Assembly: GCF_002940005.1 (NCBI RefSeq)
Contig: NZ_MDEF01000002.1
Strand: one strand, 5' to 3'
DNA from: Xanthomonas hortorum
GTDB lineage: Bacteria; Pseudomonadota; Gammaproteobacteria; Xanthomonadales; Xanthomonadaceae
Length of the DNA stretch: 64,000 nt
This document shows positions 46,384 through 54,865 of the stretch, in pieces. Under the pieces are notes generated by a model, which was not told where the DNA came from, did not search any database, and saw only the letters and a program-made list of their open reading frames with translations. Positions within the stretch are counted from its first letter, which is position 1. Each line of letters opens with the position of its first letter. Both the position numbers and the translations under genes were made by a program.

Positions 46384-46424
46384 TGTTGCATCGCAACAAT
46401 ATCCGCGTATGCTGCAACGCAACA
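46384..46424 (+). promoter_or_regulatory. Two palindromic operator-like sites upstream of the phasin gene
   Basis: TGTTGCATCGCAACA (46384-46398) is a perfect palindrome with a 3-base centre. TGCTGCAACGCAACA (46410-46424) is the same site with one arm mismatch. They are offset by 26 bp, about two and a half helical turns, and lie 32-72 bp before the phasin ATG. The TGC-N3-GCA pattern resembles the site described for PhaR repressors of phasin genes, so autoregulated phasin control is likely. Confidence 0.55.
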
Positions 46425-46455
46425 AACGGTCACAGCATTCCCCAAGGGGTTCGCA

Positions 46456-46818
46456 ATGTCGGCGCAGTTCGAAAACGGCTTCAACAGCTTTGCTTCCGCA
46501 GCGGCACGCGCCAACCAGTTGGCGATGGAACACGCAGAAAACGCGTTTGGCCTGCAGCTGAAGACCTTGGAACAAAACGTGAGCGCGACCATCAGCTTCT
46601 TCGGTGAGTTTGCCCAGGCACGCGACCTGGGCGCCTACCAGACGCTCTGGCCGAAGGGGCTGCAACTGGCCCGCGACAACCTGGAACGTCTGGCGTCGGT
46701 CAATCAGGAAGTGGTCGGCTTGGGCTTGAAGGCTTCCGATGCGCTCGGCCAACTGGCCAAGCAGCAGTTCGACGCCAACAACGAGCAAGCGAGCAAAGGC
46801 AACACCCGGCGCAAGTAA
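46456..46818 (+). CDS. Phasin family protein
   Basis: 120 residues, almost entirely helical, with the phasin hallmarks FNSFASAAARANQLAMEHAE, LKTLEQNVSATISFF and LARDNLERLASVNQEVVGLG, and a short charged Gln/Lys-rich tail. Phasins coat polyhydroxyalkanoate granules. No PHA synthase is in this window. The gene is monocistronic with its own terminator and operator-like sites upstream. Confidence 0.85.
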   Translation: MSAQFENGFNSFASAAARANQLAMEHAENAFGLQLKTLEQNVSATISFFGEFAQARDLGAYQTLWPKGLQLARDNLERLASVNQEVVGLGLKASDALGQLAKQQFDANNEQASKGNTRRK

Positions 46819-46870
46819 CCGCCACCAAAATTCAGCGTCTTTGCATGGGTCCCTCCCCCCATGCAATCCG

Positions 46871-46907
46871 GCCCGACAGATCCCTCCCTCTGTCGGGCTT
46901 TTTTATT
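46871..46907 (+). terminator. Terminator of the phasin gene
   Basis: A 10-bp stem GCCCGACAGA/TCTGTCGGGC (46871-46880 with 46889-46898), an 8-nt pyrimidine loop, then CTTTTTTATT-like sequence: a textbook intrinsic terminator. Confidence 0.93.
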
Positions 46908-46992
46908 GTCTGCGATTGGCCTGCGTGCTGCCGACCCCGCCCGTGGCGGCGCTTGTCTGGCCGCTGTGCAGTCGCTAGACCGCCGGCTCCAC

Positions 46993-47667
46993 TTATTCCG
47001 GCAGCTTTAGCCCTTGCGCCTGAATCGCGGCGTCGGCGCCCGGCCGCCATGCGATCCGGCCCCAGCACGGCATTATCAGGCGCTGGCGCAGCATGTCGAT
47101 GTTCTCTTCGATGCGCTCCATCTGCGGATCGATTTCGTTGGCGATCCAGCCGATGCAGTCCAGCCCATCGGCGGCGATGGCGGCGGCAGTCAGGCGCGCG
47201 TGGTTGATGCAGCCCAGCCGCACGCCGACCACCAGCACGACGGGCAGATTGAGTGCGCGGACCAGATCGGCCTGGTCCAGATCGGCGCTCAGCGGCGCGG
47301 CCCAGCCGCCGACGCCTTCGACCACCACCACCTCGGCCTGCGCGCGCAATTGCGCGAAGGCGCGGGCGATCGGCTCCAGCGACAGGGTGACGCCGACATC
47401 GGCGGCGGCCAGCTCCGGCGCCAGCGGGGCCGGCAAGGCATAGGGATTGAGGGTGGCGTAGTCGGGTTGCGGGTCGCTGGCGGCCTGCAGCGCCAGGGCG
47501 TCCTCGTTGCGCCAGCCGTGCGCGGTTTGCTCGCAGCCGCTGGCGACGGGTTTCATGCCCACGGCGGTGTGCCCGCGTGCGCGCAATGCGTGCAGCAACG
47601 CGGTGCTGCCCATGGTCTTGCCGATGCCGGTGTCGGTGCCGGTGACATAGAACGCCGAAAGCTGCAT
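46993..47667 (-). CDS. bioD: Dethiobiotin synthetase
   Basis: 224 residues from the ATG at 47667; in-frame sequence further upstream is not family-like. ATP-dependent ring closure of 7,8-diaminopelargonate to dethiobiotin. P-loop FYVTGTDTGIGKT, GMKPVASG, VVEGVGGWAAPLS and VVLVVGVRLGCINHARLTA are conserved. No other biotin genes are in the window. Confidence 0.94.
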   Translation of the reverse strand: MQLSAFYVTGTDTGIGKTMGSTALLHALRARGHTAVGMKPVASGCEQTAHGWRNEDALALQAASDPQPDYATLNPYALPAPLAPELAAADVGVTLSLEPIARAFAQLRAQAEVVVVEGVGGWAAPLSADLDQADLVRALNLPVVLVVGVRLGCINHARLTAAAIAADGLDCIGWIANEIDPQMERIEENIDMLRQRLIMPCWGRIAWRPGADAAIQAQGLKLPE

Positions 47668-47785
47668 GCGTTTGGTTCCTGCGGCCACGCCGCGGTTGCA
47701 GTGAGGGCGCGCAGCATAGCGTGCGGATCCGAACGGAACGCTGAGTCGCAACGACCCTGCGGATGGCCGCTGCTAGACTTCGGCC

Positions 47786-48268
47786 ATGTTCGCAACTTCT
47801 TCGCTGACCGGCAGCAAGCCGGAACAATACGCCCAGCTCACCGCCCAGGCCCAGGCATTGGTGCATGGCGAGCCGGATCGGATCGCCAATGCCGCCAACC
47901 TGACCGCACTGATCTTCAACGCGTTGCCGTCGCTCAATTGGGCCGGCTTCTACTTTTACGACGGCCGCGAGCTGGTGGTGGGGCCGTTCCAGGGCTTGCC
48001 GGCCTGCGTGCGCATCCCGCTGGACAAGGGCGTGTGCGGCGCGGCCGCCAGCACCCGGCAGAGCCAGCGCATTGCCGATGTGGAGGCCTTCCCGGGGCAT
48101 ATCGCCTGCGATTCGGCGTCGCGCTCGGAGCTGGTGATTCCGCTGGTCAAGGGCGATGCGCTGATCGGCGTGCTGGATCTGGACAGCCCGGAGCTGGATC
48201 GCTTCGATGCGGACGACCAGCGCGGCCTGGAAGCCATTGCGCAGATCTTTGTCGGCGCGCTGACGTGA
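47786..48268 (+). CDS. msrC: Free methionine-(R)-sulfoxide reductase (GAF domain)
   Basis: 160 residues, one GAF domain. The cysteines in LPACVRIPLDKGVCGAAA and HIACDSASRSELVIPL correspond to the redox-active set of fRMsr. LNWAGFYFYDGRELVVGPFQG is the family signature. It reduces free Met-R-sulfoxide and protects against oxidation. Its stop overlaps the GTG start of a TfoX-C protein, so the two are co-translated. Confidence 0.9.
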   Translation: MFATSSLTGSKPEQYAQLTAQAQALVHGEPDRIANAANLTALIFNALPSLNWAGFYFYDGRELVVGPFQGLPACVRIPLDKGVCGAAASTRQSQRIADVEAFPGHIACDSASRSELVIPLVKGDALIGVLDLDSPELDRFDADDQRGLEAIAQIFVGALT

Positions 48269-48657
48269 CCACCGAACGGCTGCGCAACATCGGCCCGAAA
48301 AGTGCAGCGTGGCTGCGTCAGGTTGGCCTGCGTACGCAGGAGGATCTGCAGGCGGTGGGCGCGGTGGGCGCGTTCGTCAAAGTGCGCCGCGCTGGCTTCA
48401 AGCCCAGCCTCAATCTGCTGTATTCGCTGGAAGGCGCGTTGACCGACTGCCATTGGCAGGAGGTGCCCGAAGCGCGTCGGCATGCCTTGCTGGCCGAGTA
48501 CGAAGCGGCCAGCGCGTTGCTGCCGGTGCGTGGACGCGCGGTGGGTGGGCCGGTGGAGACCGTGCACTACGCGCGGGCCGATAACGACGATACGCATGGC
48601 GAGATGCCTGAGGCTGCCGATGACGATACGGCAACAGGCGAGACGCACGACGATTGA
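48265..48657 (+). CDS. TfoX C-terminal domain protein
   Basis: 130 residues starting at a GTG that overlaps the msrC stop (GTGA). Residues 2-85 match the TfoX C-terminal helical domain (LRNIGPKSAAWLRQVGLRTQ, GAVGAFVKVRRAG, LNLLYSLEGAL). The N-terminal TfoX domain is absent. The remaining 45 residues are acidic and probably disordered (DDDTATGETHDD). The domain contains helix-hairpin-helix-like elements; a link to competence or DNA binding is inference. Confidence 0.8.
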   Translation: MTTERLRNIGPKSAAWLRQVGLRTQEDLQAVGAVGAFVKVRRAGFKPSLNLLYSLEGALTDCHWQEVPEARRHALLAEYEAASALLPVRGRAVGGPVETVHYARADNDDTHGEMPEAADDDTATGETHDD

Positions 48658-48738
48658 GCGTCTGTGCCGGGTTGCAGTAGCTGCGTGCACGTGGCGATGG
48701 TGATGCGATCGGCAGCAGCGTGATTGTTGGTTTTCTCT

Positions 48739-48763
48739 AGCGATCGATCTTCGATCGATCGCT
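48739..48763. terminator. 11-bp inverted repeat between convergent genes
   Basis: AGCGATCGATC (48739-48749) and its exact complement (48753-48763) around a TTC loop, in the 117-bp gap between the TfoX-C gene and the convergent esterase gene. Position and stem suit a bidirectional terminator, but neither side has a clear T-run. Confidence 0.45.
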
Positions 48764-48774
48764 CGATGGCTTCA

Positions 48775-49728
48775 TCAACGCGTCGCTGCATCCCGTAACG
48801 TTGGCGCAAGCGATGCACCCAGCGTCTGACCATGGCTAAGGCCGGGTAGCGGTTGGTATTCGGTGGTGAGGCCGGGTAACGACGACAACAGCGTGACGAG
48901 ATTCTGTGCAGCGTGTGGATCTGCACGCGGCCGCCCGGGGCGATCTGGTGCTGCATCTTGTCCCGGTGGCCTGCCCTCGCCTGCCATCAGCGTCAAACGA
49001 CGCTGCGATGGCTGCGTGTCTGCAGAAGCTGCTTGTGCGTGATCCACCACGCGCCGTGCCTGCTGGACGATAAATCCATCGCCCCACCACAGAGAGGGAT
49101 CGACCGCGACGTAGTGTTGAAACAGCTGCGGCTGCGTCAACAACACCTGCAGCACGAACAGCCCGCCATACGAATGGCCCCATAGCGTTTGCCGCTGACG
49201 ATCCACCGACACGCGCGCTTCCACCTGCGGGCGAATGCGTGTGGCGATCAGTTGCGCGAATGCGGCCGCGCCGCCGGTCCTGCGCTGTGGATTCAGCGGA
49301 TCGGTTTCCACACGGCCATCGGTAAAACGCGCAGGCGTGTAATCCAGACTGCGCCCCACCGCGTCGATGCGCAGCGCACTGTCGTCGGCGATGAACACCA
49401 GCACCGGTGCAGCGCCGTGCGTGGACAGGCTGTCGAGCAGGCGCTCATCCAGTTCCATCAATGCCGCATTGCCATCCAGCAGATACACCACCGGATACCC
49501 CGCAGCCGGTGGCGCAGCCTTGGGCTTGGCAATCCGTACGCGGTAATGGCGTTGGGCATCGGCCGAGTCCAGGCGAAAGTCACTGAAGACATACGAGGCG
49601 CTGGGACGCTCGGCAACGGTGCTGCCGAGCGTGCGGCTCAGATTCGGCTGCGCGAACGCAGGTGCTATACCGACGATCCACATCAGCACACCGGCGCACG
49701 CAAGCCGCCAACGATGATGTCGCATCAC
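48775..49728 (-). CDS. Secreted alpha/beta hydrolase, siderophore-esterase (Fes/IroE)-like
   Basis: 317 residues. Signal peptide 1-26 (APAFA). Family features are YPVVYLLDGNAALM, the nucleophile elbow GHSYGGLFVLQVLL, YVAVDPSLWWGDGF and a C-terminal catalytic His in GLSHGQTLG. A 25-residue Asp/Pro/Arg-rich insertion (about 255-280) precedes the C-terminal part. The gene lies 53 bp downstream of a catecholate-type siderophore receptor on the same strand, so hydrolysis of imported ferric siderophore esters in the periplasm is the likely role. GTG at 49728 (GAGGAG 8 bp away) or ATG at 49725 starts it. Confidence 0.87.
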   Translation of the reverse strand: MMRHHRWRLACAGVLMWIVGIAPAFAQPNLSRTLGSTVAERPSASYVFSDFRLDSADAQRHYRVRIAKPKAAPPAAGYPVVYLLDGNAALMELDERLLDSLSTHGAAPVLVFIADDSALRIDAVGRSLDYTPARFTDGRVETDPLNPQRRTGGAAAFAQLIATRIRPQVEARVSVDRQRQTLWGHSYGGLFVLQVLLTQPQLFQHYVAVDPSLWWGDGFIVQQARRVVDHAQAASADTQPSQRRLTLMAGEGRPPGQDAAPDRPGRPRADPHAAQNLVTLLSSLPGLTTEYQPLPGLSHGQTLGASLAPTLRDAATR

Positions 49729-49781
49729 TGCACGCTCTCCTCATGCGCCGCGCACGTTTGTACGCGGCGCTGCATCGCCAT

Positions 49782-52049
49782 TTAGAAGCCGAAACTCAAG
49801 CTCGCCCAATACGCGCGCCCCGGCTCGTTGTAGGTGGCCGCGCCCGCCGCACCGCCGGTGTTGTTGGTGCCTTCGCGGAACAGGCGGGTGTCGAACAGGT
49901 TGTCCACGCCCATCCCCACGCTGATCTTGCGGGTGATGCGGTAACGCGCACTGATGCCCCACAGATCGTAGGGGTCGCGCGCGTCGGGGGCGATGGCGCC
50001 GCCGCTGGTGCTCGATTGGGTGGCCGATTCCTGCTTGCCGTAGAAGGTGCCGGTGAGCAGCAGCGACAGCGCCTGGGTCGGTTGCCAATCCAGCGTGGTG
50101 TTGACGGTGTATTCGGGGATCACCGACAGCGGCTGATCGGTGGCGGTGTTCTTGTTCTCGATCATGTAGGTGACGTTGGTATTCCACTTCAACTCGCGGC
50201 CCTGCTCGCCCAGCAGCGGCAGGGTGAGATTGCCCTCCACGCCCTGCACGATCGCTTCCGATGCGTTGGTCCACTGGAACACCTGCCCACGTCTGTCGAC
50301 GGTGATATTGACCGGCGTCATACCGGCGACGATCTTGTCGTCGTAGGCGTTATGGAAGTACGTCAGCGAGGCGTGGTGACCGCTCTGCGGTGCCCACTCG
50401 ATGCCGATCTCCTTGTTGATGCTGGTCTCCGGATCGAGGTTGTCGTTGCCCCGGATATAGCAGCCCGAGCCGAGATTGGGGAACAACACCGGGCAGCCAT
50501 TGCCGCGCGTGTAATACAGATAATTGGCGTTGGACTGGTACAGGTTGGGCGCCTTGAACGCGCGCGCGATGCCGCCCTTGAGCAACCAGTCTTCGGTGAG
50601 TTTGTACTGCACGTTGAGGCTGGGGCTGAGGTTGTTGCCGAACTGGCTGTGGTGATCCAGTCGCAGGCCCGGCGTGAGCGTCAGCCGCTCGGTGGCGTAG
50701 ATGTTGTCTTCCAGATAGACCGCGCTGAGCGTGGCTTCGCTGCGCGGGCTGCGTGCGCCTGCGGCCAGACCGGGGAAGCCACCGCCGGCGGTAACGGCCT
50801 GCGACATCGAATAGGCATCGCTGAGGCGGCTCTGGCGGCGCTCGAAGCCCAGCGTGAGCACCTGTTCGGCCCAGGCCTGCAACGGCATGTTGAATTCGCC
50901 ATCGATGTTGAGGTTATCGAGCGTGGCGGTGGAGTTGAGCAGCCCGGCGGCGATGGAGCCTTCCGGCCCGCCGGCCAGGCCTTCGTTGAGACGGGTGTTG
51001 TCGGTGCCTTCATAGGCCGCGGTGAGGCGCGAGGTGCCCAGCGCCCAGGTGCCGCGATGGGTCAGCGATGCGGTGCGGCGGATCATGGTATTGGTTTCGC
51101 TGCCGAACAAGGCGCTGAGATCCGCGCCGGCCAGGCCGTCGGCACTGACCGCGCGATCGCCCGCGTACAGATTGCCCTGGCGGCTGAAACCGGCATCGAG
51201 TTCGACCACCTGGCCTTCCATCGGGTCCCAACGCAGCAATCCGTTGATGTCCTTGTTGCGCACGCCCTCGCGCCCGGCCGGTGGCACTGCGGCAGCGTTG
51301 CTGGCGAAGCGACGATTGAGATCCAGCGAATCCGGATCGGTTTTGTTGAGGTTGCCGTAGAGACGGAACGAGAACGTGTCGGACAGCGGGCCGCTGAGCT
51401 GGAATCCCGCGCGCTGGCCGCCGCCTTCGGCACTGTGCTGCGGCACAAGACCGAACACCGTCATCGAGCCGGTCAGATCGCCGGTCGGCTTCTTGGTGAT
51501 GATGTTGACCACGCCACCGGAGGCACCCGAGCCATAGCGTGCCGCCGCGGGGCCGCGCAGCACTTCGATCCGCTCCACCGCTTCGGCCGGCACCCAGTTG
51601 GTGTCGCCACGCGTATTGCGCTCGCCGCTGCGGCCCATGCGCACCGCATCGCGCGATCCCACCGGCTTGCCATCGACCAGAATCAGCGTGTTCTCCGGGC
51701 CCATACCGCGCAGATCGATCTGGCGGTTGTTGCCGTACTGGCCAGAGGCACTGTTGCCGGTGAGATTGACGCCCGGCATGGTGCGCAGCAGCTGTGAGAG
51801 ATCGTTGACCGGCGGGCGCCGCTCGATGTCTTCGGCCGTGATCACCGACGAACCCAACGCTTGCCGGGCGATCTGTGCGGCAGTGACGTGCACGGTGTCC
51901 AGCGATTGCGGATCGGCTGCGGCGTCTTCGGCAGATGCGCTGCAAATGCAGCTGCTACAACCGAGGGCAATGGCCAGCACCAGCTGACGGTGGGACAACA
52001 CGGGACGGCGTGCAGGCACAGACATCCATGACCGGCGTGATGCGGACAT
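49782..52049 (-). CDS. TonB-dependent siderophore receptor, enterobactin receptor (FepA/PfeA)-like
   Basis: 755 residues from the ATG at 52049, which has AGAGG seven bases upstream; a longer frame to 52121 is rejected. The signal region reads LVLAIALGCSSCICSASA, then a plug (ITAEDIERRPPVNDLSQLLR, GMGPENTLILVDGKPV, VERIEVLRGPAAARYGSGAS) and a barrel ending YWASLSFGF. The barrel motifs NYLYYTRGNGC and GNDNLDPETSINKEIGIEW are characteristic of FepA-class catecholate receptors. The esterase gene downstream supports the siderophore assignment. A palindrome that could be a Fur site lies 137-156 bp upstream. Confidence 0.92.
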   Translation of the reverse strand: MSASRRSWMSVPARRPVLSHRQLVLAIALGCSSCICSASAEDAAADPQSLDTVHVTAAQIARQALGSSVITAEDIERRPPVNDLSQLLRTMPGVNLTGNSASGQYGNNRQIDLRGMGPENTLILVDGKPVGSRDAVRMGRSGERNTRGDTNWVPAEAVERIEVLRGPAAARYGSGASGGVVNIITKKPTGDLTGSMTVFGLVPQHSAEGGGQRAGFQLSGPLSDTFSFRLYGNLNKTDPDSLDLNRRFASNAAAVPPAGREGVRNKDINGLLRWDPMEGQVVELDAGFSRQGNLYAGDRAVSADGLAGADLSALFGSETNTMIRRTASLTHRGTWALGTSRLTAAYEGTDNTRLNEGLAGGPEGSIAAGLLNSTATLDNLNIDGEFNMPLQAWAEQVLTLGFERRQSRLSDAYSMSQAVTAGGGFPGLAAGARSPRSEATLSAVYLEDNIYATERLTLTPGLRLDHHSQFGNNLSPSLNVQYKLTEDWLLKGGIARAFKAPNLYQSNANYLYYTRGNGCPVLFPNLGSGCYIRGNDNLDPETSINKEIGIEWAPQSGHHASLTYFHNAYDDKIVAGMTPVNITVDRRGQVFQWTNASEAIVQGVEGNLTLPLLGEQGRELKWNTNVTYMIENKNTATDQPLSVIPEYTVNTTLDWQPTQALSLLLTGTFYGKQESATQSSTSGGAIAPDARDPYDLWGISARYRITRKISVGMGVDNLFDTRLFREGTNNTGGAAGAATYNEPGRAYWASLSFGF

Positions 52050-52185
52050 TCTCAAACCTCTCGACAGGAGATAGACCTCTGGCGACGGCTTGAGGTGACA
52101 CGGTGGGGGTGATGCGTGCAACGTGCACTGGGTACGTGCAAGGCGCTACAACGCAGTCAAGATTGTCCGCGCATTCTACACAGAT

Positions 52186-52205
52186 GCGATTCATTCTCAA
52201 ATCGC
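52186..52205 (-). promoter_or_regulatory. A/T-rich palindrome, possible Fur operator
   Basis: GCGATT-N8-AATCGC (20 bp) with an A/T-rich centre, upstream of the siderophore receptor. Its size and the GAGAATGAATC centre loosely recall a Fur box, and an iron-regulated receptor would need one, but the match to the consensus is poor. Confidence 0.3.
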
Positions 52206-52230
52206 AGGTCTGCGGCGGTGCTGCTGCGCG

Positions 52231-52881
52231 CTACTTCAACGCAAGCAGTTCGCGCATGTCATCGACAATGGCCACCGCGCCGGAGGTCTCTACATCTAAC
52301 CCACGCAGATAGCCGTAACGCACCATCGCCAACGGCATTGCAGCGGCATTTGCGGCGGCCGCATCGGTGGCCGAATCGCCCACCATCAGGCATTGCTGCG
52401 GTGTGTGCCGGAACTGTGTGGCCAGGTGCAGCAGCGGCGCTGGATCGGGCTTGCGCTGCGGCAGCGAATCGCCACCGAGCACCGTGCTGAAATGCGCCGC
52501 GATGCCCAGATGCTCCAGCAGCGGCGCGACAAAGCGCGACGGCTTGTTGGTGCACAACGCCAGCGTGGCGCCGGCCTCGCGCAGGCCGGCCAACGCCTCG
52601 GCAACGCCGGGATACAGCTGCGGATTGTGCAGCAGGCAGGCTTCGTAGTGCCGCATCATCACCGGCATTTCGGTATCGGCATCGTGCGTGCCGCCGGCTT
52701 CGCGCAACGCGGTGGCAAGCAGCACGTGTACCCCTTCGCCGATCCAGCTGCGGATCGTCGCCTCGCTGAACTGCTGCAGCCCAAGCTCCTGCAAGGTGGC
52801 GTTGAGCGCTTCGGCGATATTCGGTGCGCTGTCCACCAGCGTGCCATCCAGGTCGAAAATCACCAGTGGATATGGATACAT
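52231..52881 (-). CDS. gph: Phosphoglycolate phosphatase
   Basis: 216-residue HAD-superfamily phosphatase. Motif I FDLDGTLVDS with both catalytic aspartates, motif II CTNKPS, motif III KPDP preceded by Lys, motif IV VGDSATDAAAAN. The cap helix region has IRSWIGEGV and LREAGG. It removes phosphoglycolate formed during DNA repair or by oxygenation. The start codon lies about 180 bp from the dinB stop. Confidence 0.9.
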   Translation of the reverse strand: MYPYPLVIFDLDGTLVDSAPNIAEALNATLQELGLQQFSEATIRSWIGEGVHVLLATALREAGGTHDADTEMPVMMRHYEACLLHNPQLYPGVAEALAGLREAGATLALCTNKPSRFVAPLLEHLGIAAHFSTVLGGDSLPQRKPDPAPLLHLATQFRHTPQQCLMVGDSATDAAAANAAAMPLAMVRYGYLRGLDVETSGAVAIVDDMRELLALK

Positions 52882-53064
52882 GCGGAAGGCCTTGTGTGGG
52901 GAGAGCGAGGCGCAGTGTACGAAGTGCAGGATTCACAGCGTGTCACCGTGACGCGATGCGGAGTGTCGATGCTGCGTCGATGCAGGCGTCGATGCAGACG
53001 CGGCTGCGGTCATCGTCGCACGCCATACGCTAAGGCGAAGCACTGCAGACATGACGCGTTGCAC

Positions 53065-54144
53065 TCACTGCGCCTGCGGCACATCGCCGAACAACTCGCC
53101 CTGCACCGCGCCCTCTTCCGCATCGCTGAAACCGCTCAAACCCACACCGACCAGGCGATAGCGCGTGTCGGCAGGCAACTCCACGCGCCGGGTCAGCGCC
53201 AATGCAATCTCCGCCAGTGCCTCAAGCGAGGCCGGTGGCTGCTCCGGCGTGTACGAGCGGGTTAGAATGCGAAAGTTCGAGGTCTTCAATTTCAGCACCA
53301 CGGTGCGCCCGATACGCTCGGTGCGCCGCGTGGCGAGCCAGGTTTTTTCGGCCAGGCGCAGGATGTGCGGATCCAGCGCCTCCAGCGCGATATCTTCGCT
53401 GAAGGTGTCTTCCGAGGACACCGACTGCACCTCCTGATCCGGCTCGACCGGACGCTCGTCGATGCCACGCGCGCGGCGATACAGGCTCTGCCCGAAGCTG
53501 CCGAAATGCGCCTGCAATTCTTCCAGGGGGCGCAGCCGCAGATCGCTGACGGTGACGATACCCAACGCCGCCAACTTGCCATCCATCACCTTGCCCACGC
53601 CGGGAATACGATTGACCGGCAGCGGCAGCAGGAACGCATCCACACGACTGGGCGCGATGACGAACTGCCCGTCGGGCTTGCGCCAGTCCGAAGCGATCTT
53701 GGCCAGGAATTTGTTCGGCGCGATGCCCGCCGATGCAGTGAGCTGGGTTTCCTCGCGGATCTGGGTGCGGATCAGTTGCGCGATTTCGGTGGCCAGTTGC
53801 ATGCCGGTCTTGGCTTGAGTGACATCCAGATAGGCTTCGTCCAGCGATAGCGGCTCGACCAGATCGGTATGCCGATGGAAGATCTCGCGCACCTGCCGCG
53901 ACACCGCCTTGTAACGCGCAAAATCCGGCGGCACGAACACCGCATCCGGGCATAGACGTTCGGCACGCATCGCCGGCATGGCCGAACGAATACCGAAGGT
54001 ACGCGCCTCATACGAGGCTGCGCACACCACCGAGCGCGCACCGCGCCAGGCCACCACGACCGGCTTGCCGCGCAGCGATGGATCGTCACGTTGCTCCACG
54101 GACGCGTAGAACGCATCCATGTCCACGTGCACGATCTTGCGCAT
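53065..54144 (-). CDS. dinB: DNA polymerase IV (Y family)
   Basis: 359 residues from the ATG at 54144. The catalytic carboxylates are in VHVDMDAFYASVEQ (Asp8, Asp10) and SLDEAYLDV. The palm has AGIAPNKFLAKIASDWRKPDG, the helix-hairpin-helix region has VNRIPGVGKVMDGKLAALGI, and the little finger ends with GVGLSGF. The extreme C-terminus has QGELFG, close to a sliding-clamp-binding motif. It performs error-prone translesion synthesis. I see no clear LexA box in the 206 bp before fabA. Confidence 0.94.
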   Translation of the reverse strand: MRKIVHVDMDAFYASVEQRDDPSLRGKPVVVAWRGARSVVCAASYEARTFGIRSAMPAMRAERLCPDAVFVPPDFARYKAVSRQVREIFHRHTDLVEPLSLDEAYLDVTQAKTGMQLATEIAQLIRTQIREETQLTASAGIAPNKFLAKIASDWRKPDGQFVIAPSRVDAFLLPLPVNRIPGVGKVMDGKLAALGIVTVSDLRLRPLEELQAHFGSFGQSLYRRARGIDERPVEPDQEVQSVSSEDTFSEDIALEALDPHILRLAEKTWLATRRTERIGRTVVLKLKTSNFRILTRSYTPEQPPASLEALAEIALALTRRVELPADTRYRLVGVGLSGFSDAEEGAVQGELFGDVPQAQ

Positions 54145-54349
54145 CAAGCTGGCGTCTCTCCAAAAGCGTCAGCACATGATAAATCAGCCGCGTCTCACGC
54201 CTTGATCCGGCCTGCACAGACCGCTTGCCGCACCGCGCACCCGGTTGAACACAGCACGCATGCGTACGGATAAAACGTTTGATTGAACCGCGCGCCCTCA
54301 TGCACGCTTGCCGGCTTCGCCTTATCGCTTCTTGCAGGAAACGTTCGTC

Positions 54350-54865
54350 ATGACTCGTCAAAGTGCGTACTCGCGTGACCAATTGCTGGCCAGCGCGCGT
54401 GGGGAATTGTTCGGACCCGACAGTGCCCGCCTGCCCAACGACCCGATGCTGATGTTCGACCGCATCACCGAGATCAACGACACCGGCGGTGCACACGGCA
54501 AGGGCGTGATCCGCGCAGAACTCGATGTCCGCCCGGACCTGTGGTTCTTCGGTTGCCACTTCATCGGCGACCCGGTGATGCCCGGCTGCCTGGGCCTGGA
54601 TGCGATGTGGCAGCTGACCGGCTTCTTCCTCACCTGGATCGGTGCGCCGGGTCGCGGCCGCGCGCTGGGTTGCGGCGAGGTCAAGTTCACCGGCCAGGTG
54701 CTGCCGAGCGCCACCCTGGTGAGCTACGAGATCGATATCAGCCGCGTGATCAACCGCAAGCTGGTGATGGCGCAGACCGATGCGCGCATGCTGGTGGACG
54801 GGCGCGAGATCTACACTGCCAAAGACCTGCGCGTAGGCATGTTCACTTCAACGGAGAACTTCTGA
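54350..54865 (+). CDS. fabA: 3-hydroxydecanoyl-ACP dehydratase/isomerase
   Basis: 171 residues from the ATG at 54350 (AGGAA upstream); an earlier in-frame start would add 14 unlike residues. The hot-dog fold dehydratase has His70 and Asp84 in FGCHFIGDPVMPGCLGLD, the same numbering as E. coli FabA. It dehydrates 3-hydroxydecanoyl-ACP and isomerises it to the cis-3 product, the branch point to unsaturated fatty acids. The stop overlaps fabB (TGATG). FabR/FadR-type sites are not evident upstream. Confidence 0.96.
   Translation: MTRQSAYSRDQLLASARGELFGPDSARLPNDPMLMFDRITEINDTGGAHGKGVIRAELDVRPDLWFFGCHFIGDPVMPGCLGLDAMWQLTGFFLTWIGAPGRGRALGCGEVKFTGQVLPSATLVSYEIDISRVINRKLVMAQTDARMLVDGREIYTAKDLRVGMFTSTENF

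Noticed and set aside
47014..48264. Long plus-strand open frame opposite bioD and through msrC
   Set aside because: Only its last 130 codons (from GTG 48265) encode a family protein; the rest is antisense or out-of-frame shadow typical of high-GC DNA.
49662..51797. 711-codon open frame on the plus strand
   Set aside because: Antisense shadow of the siderophore receptor gene.
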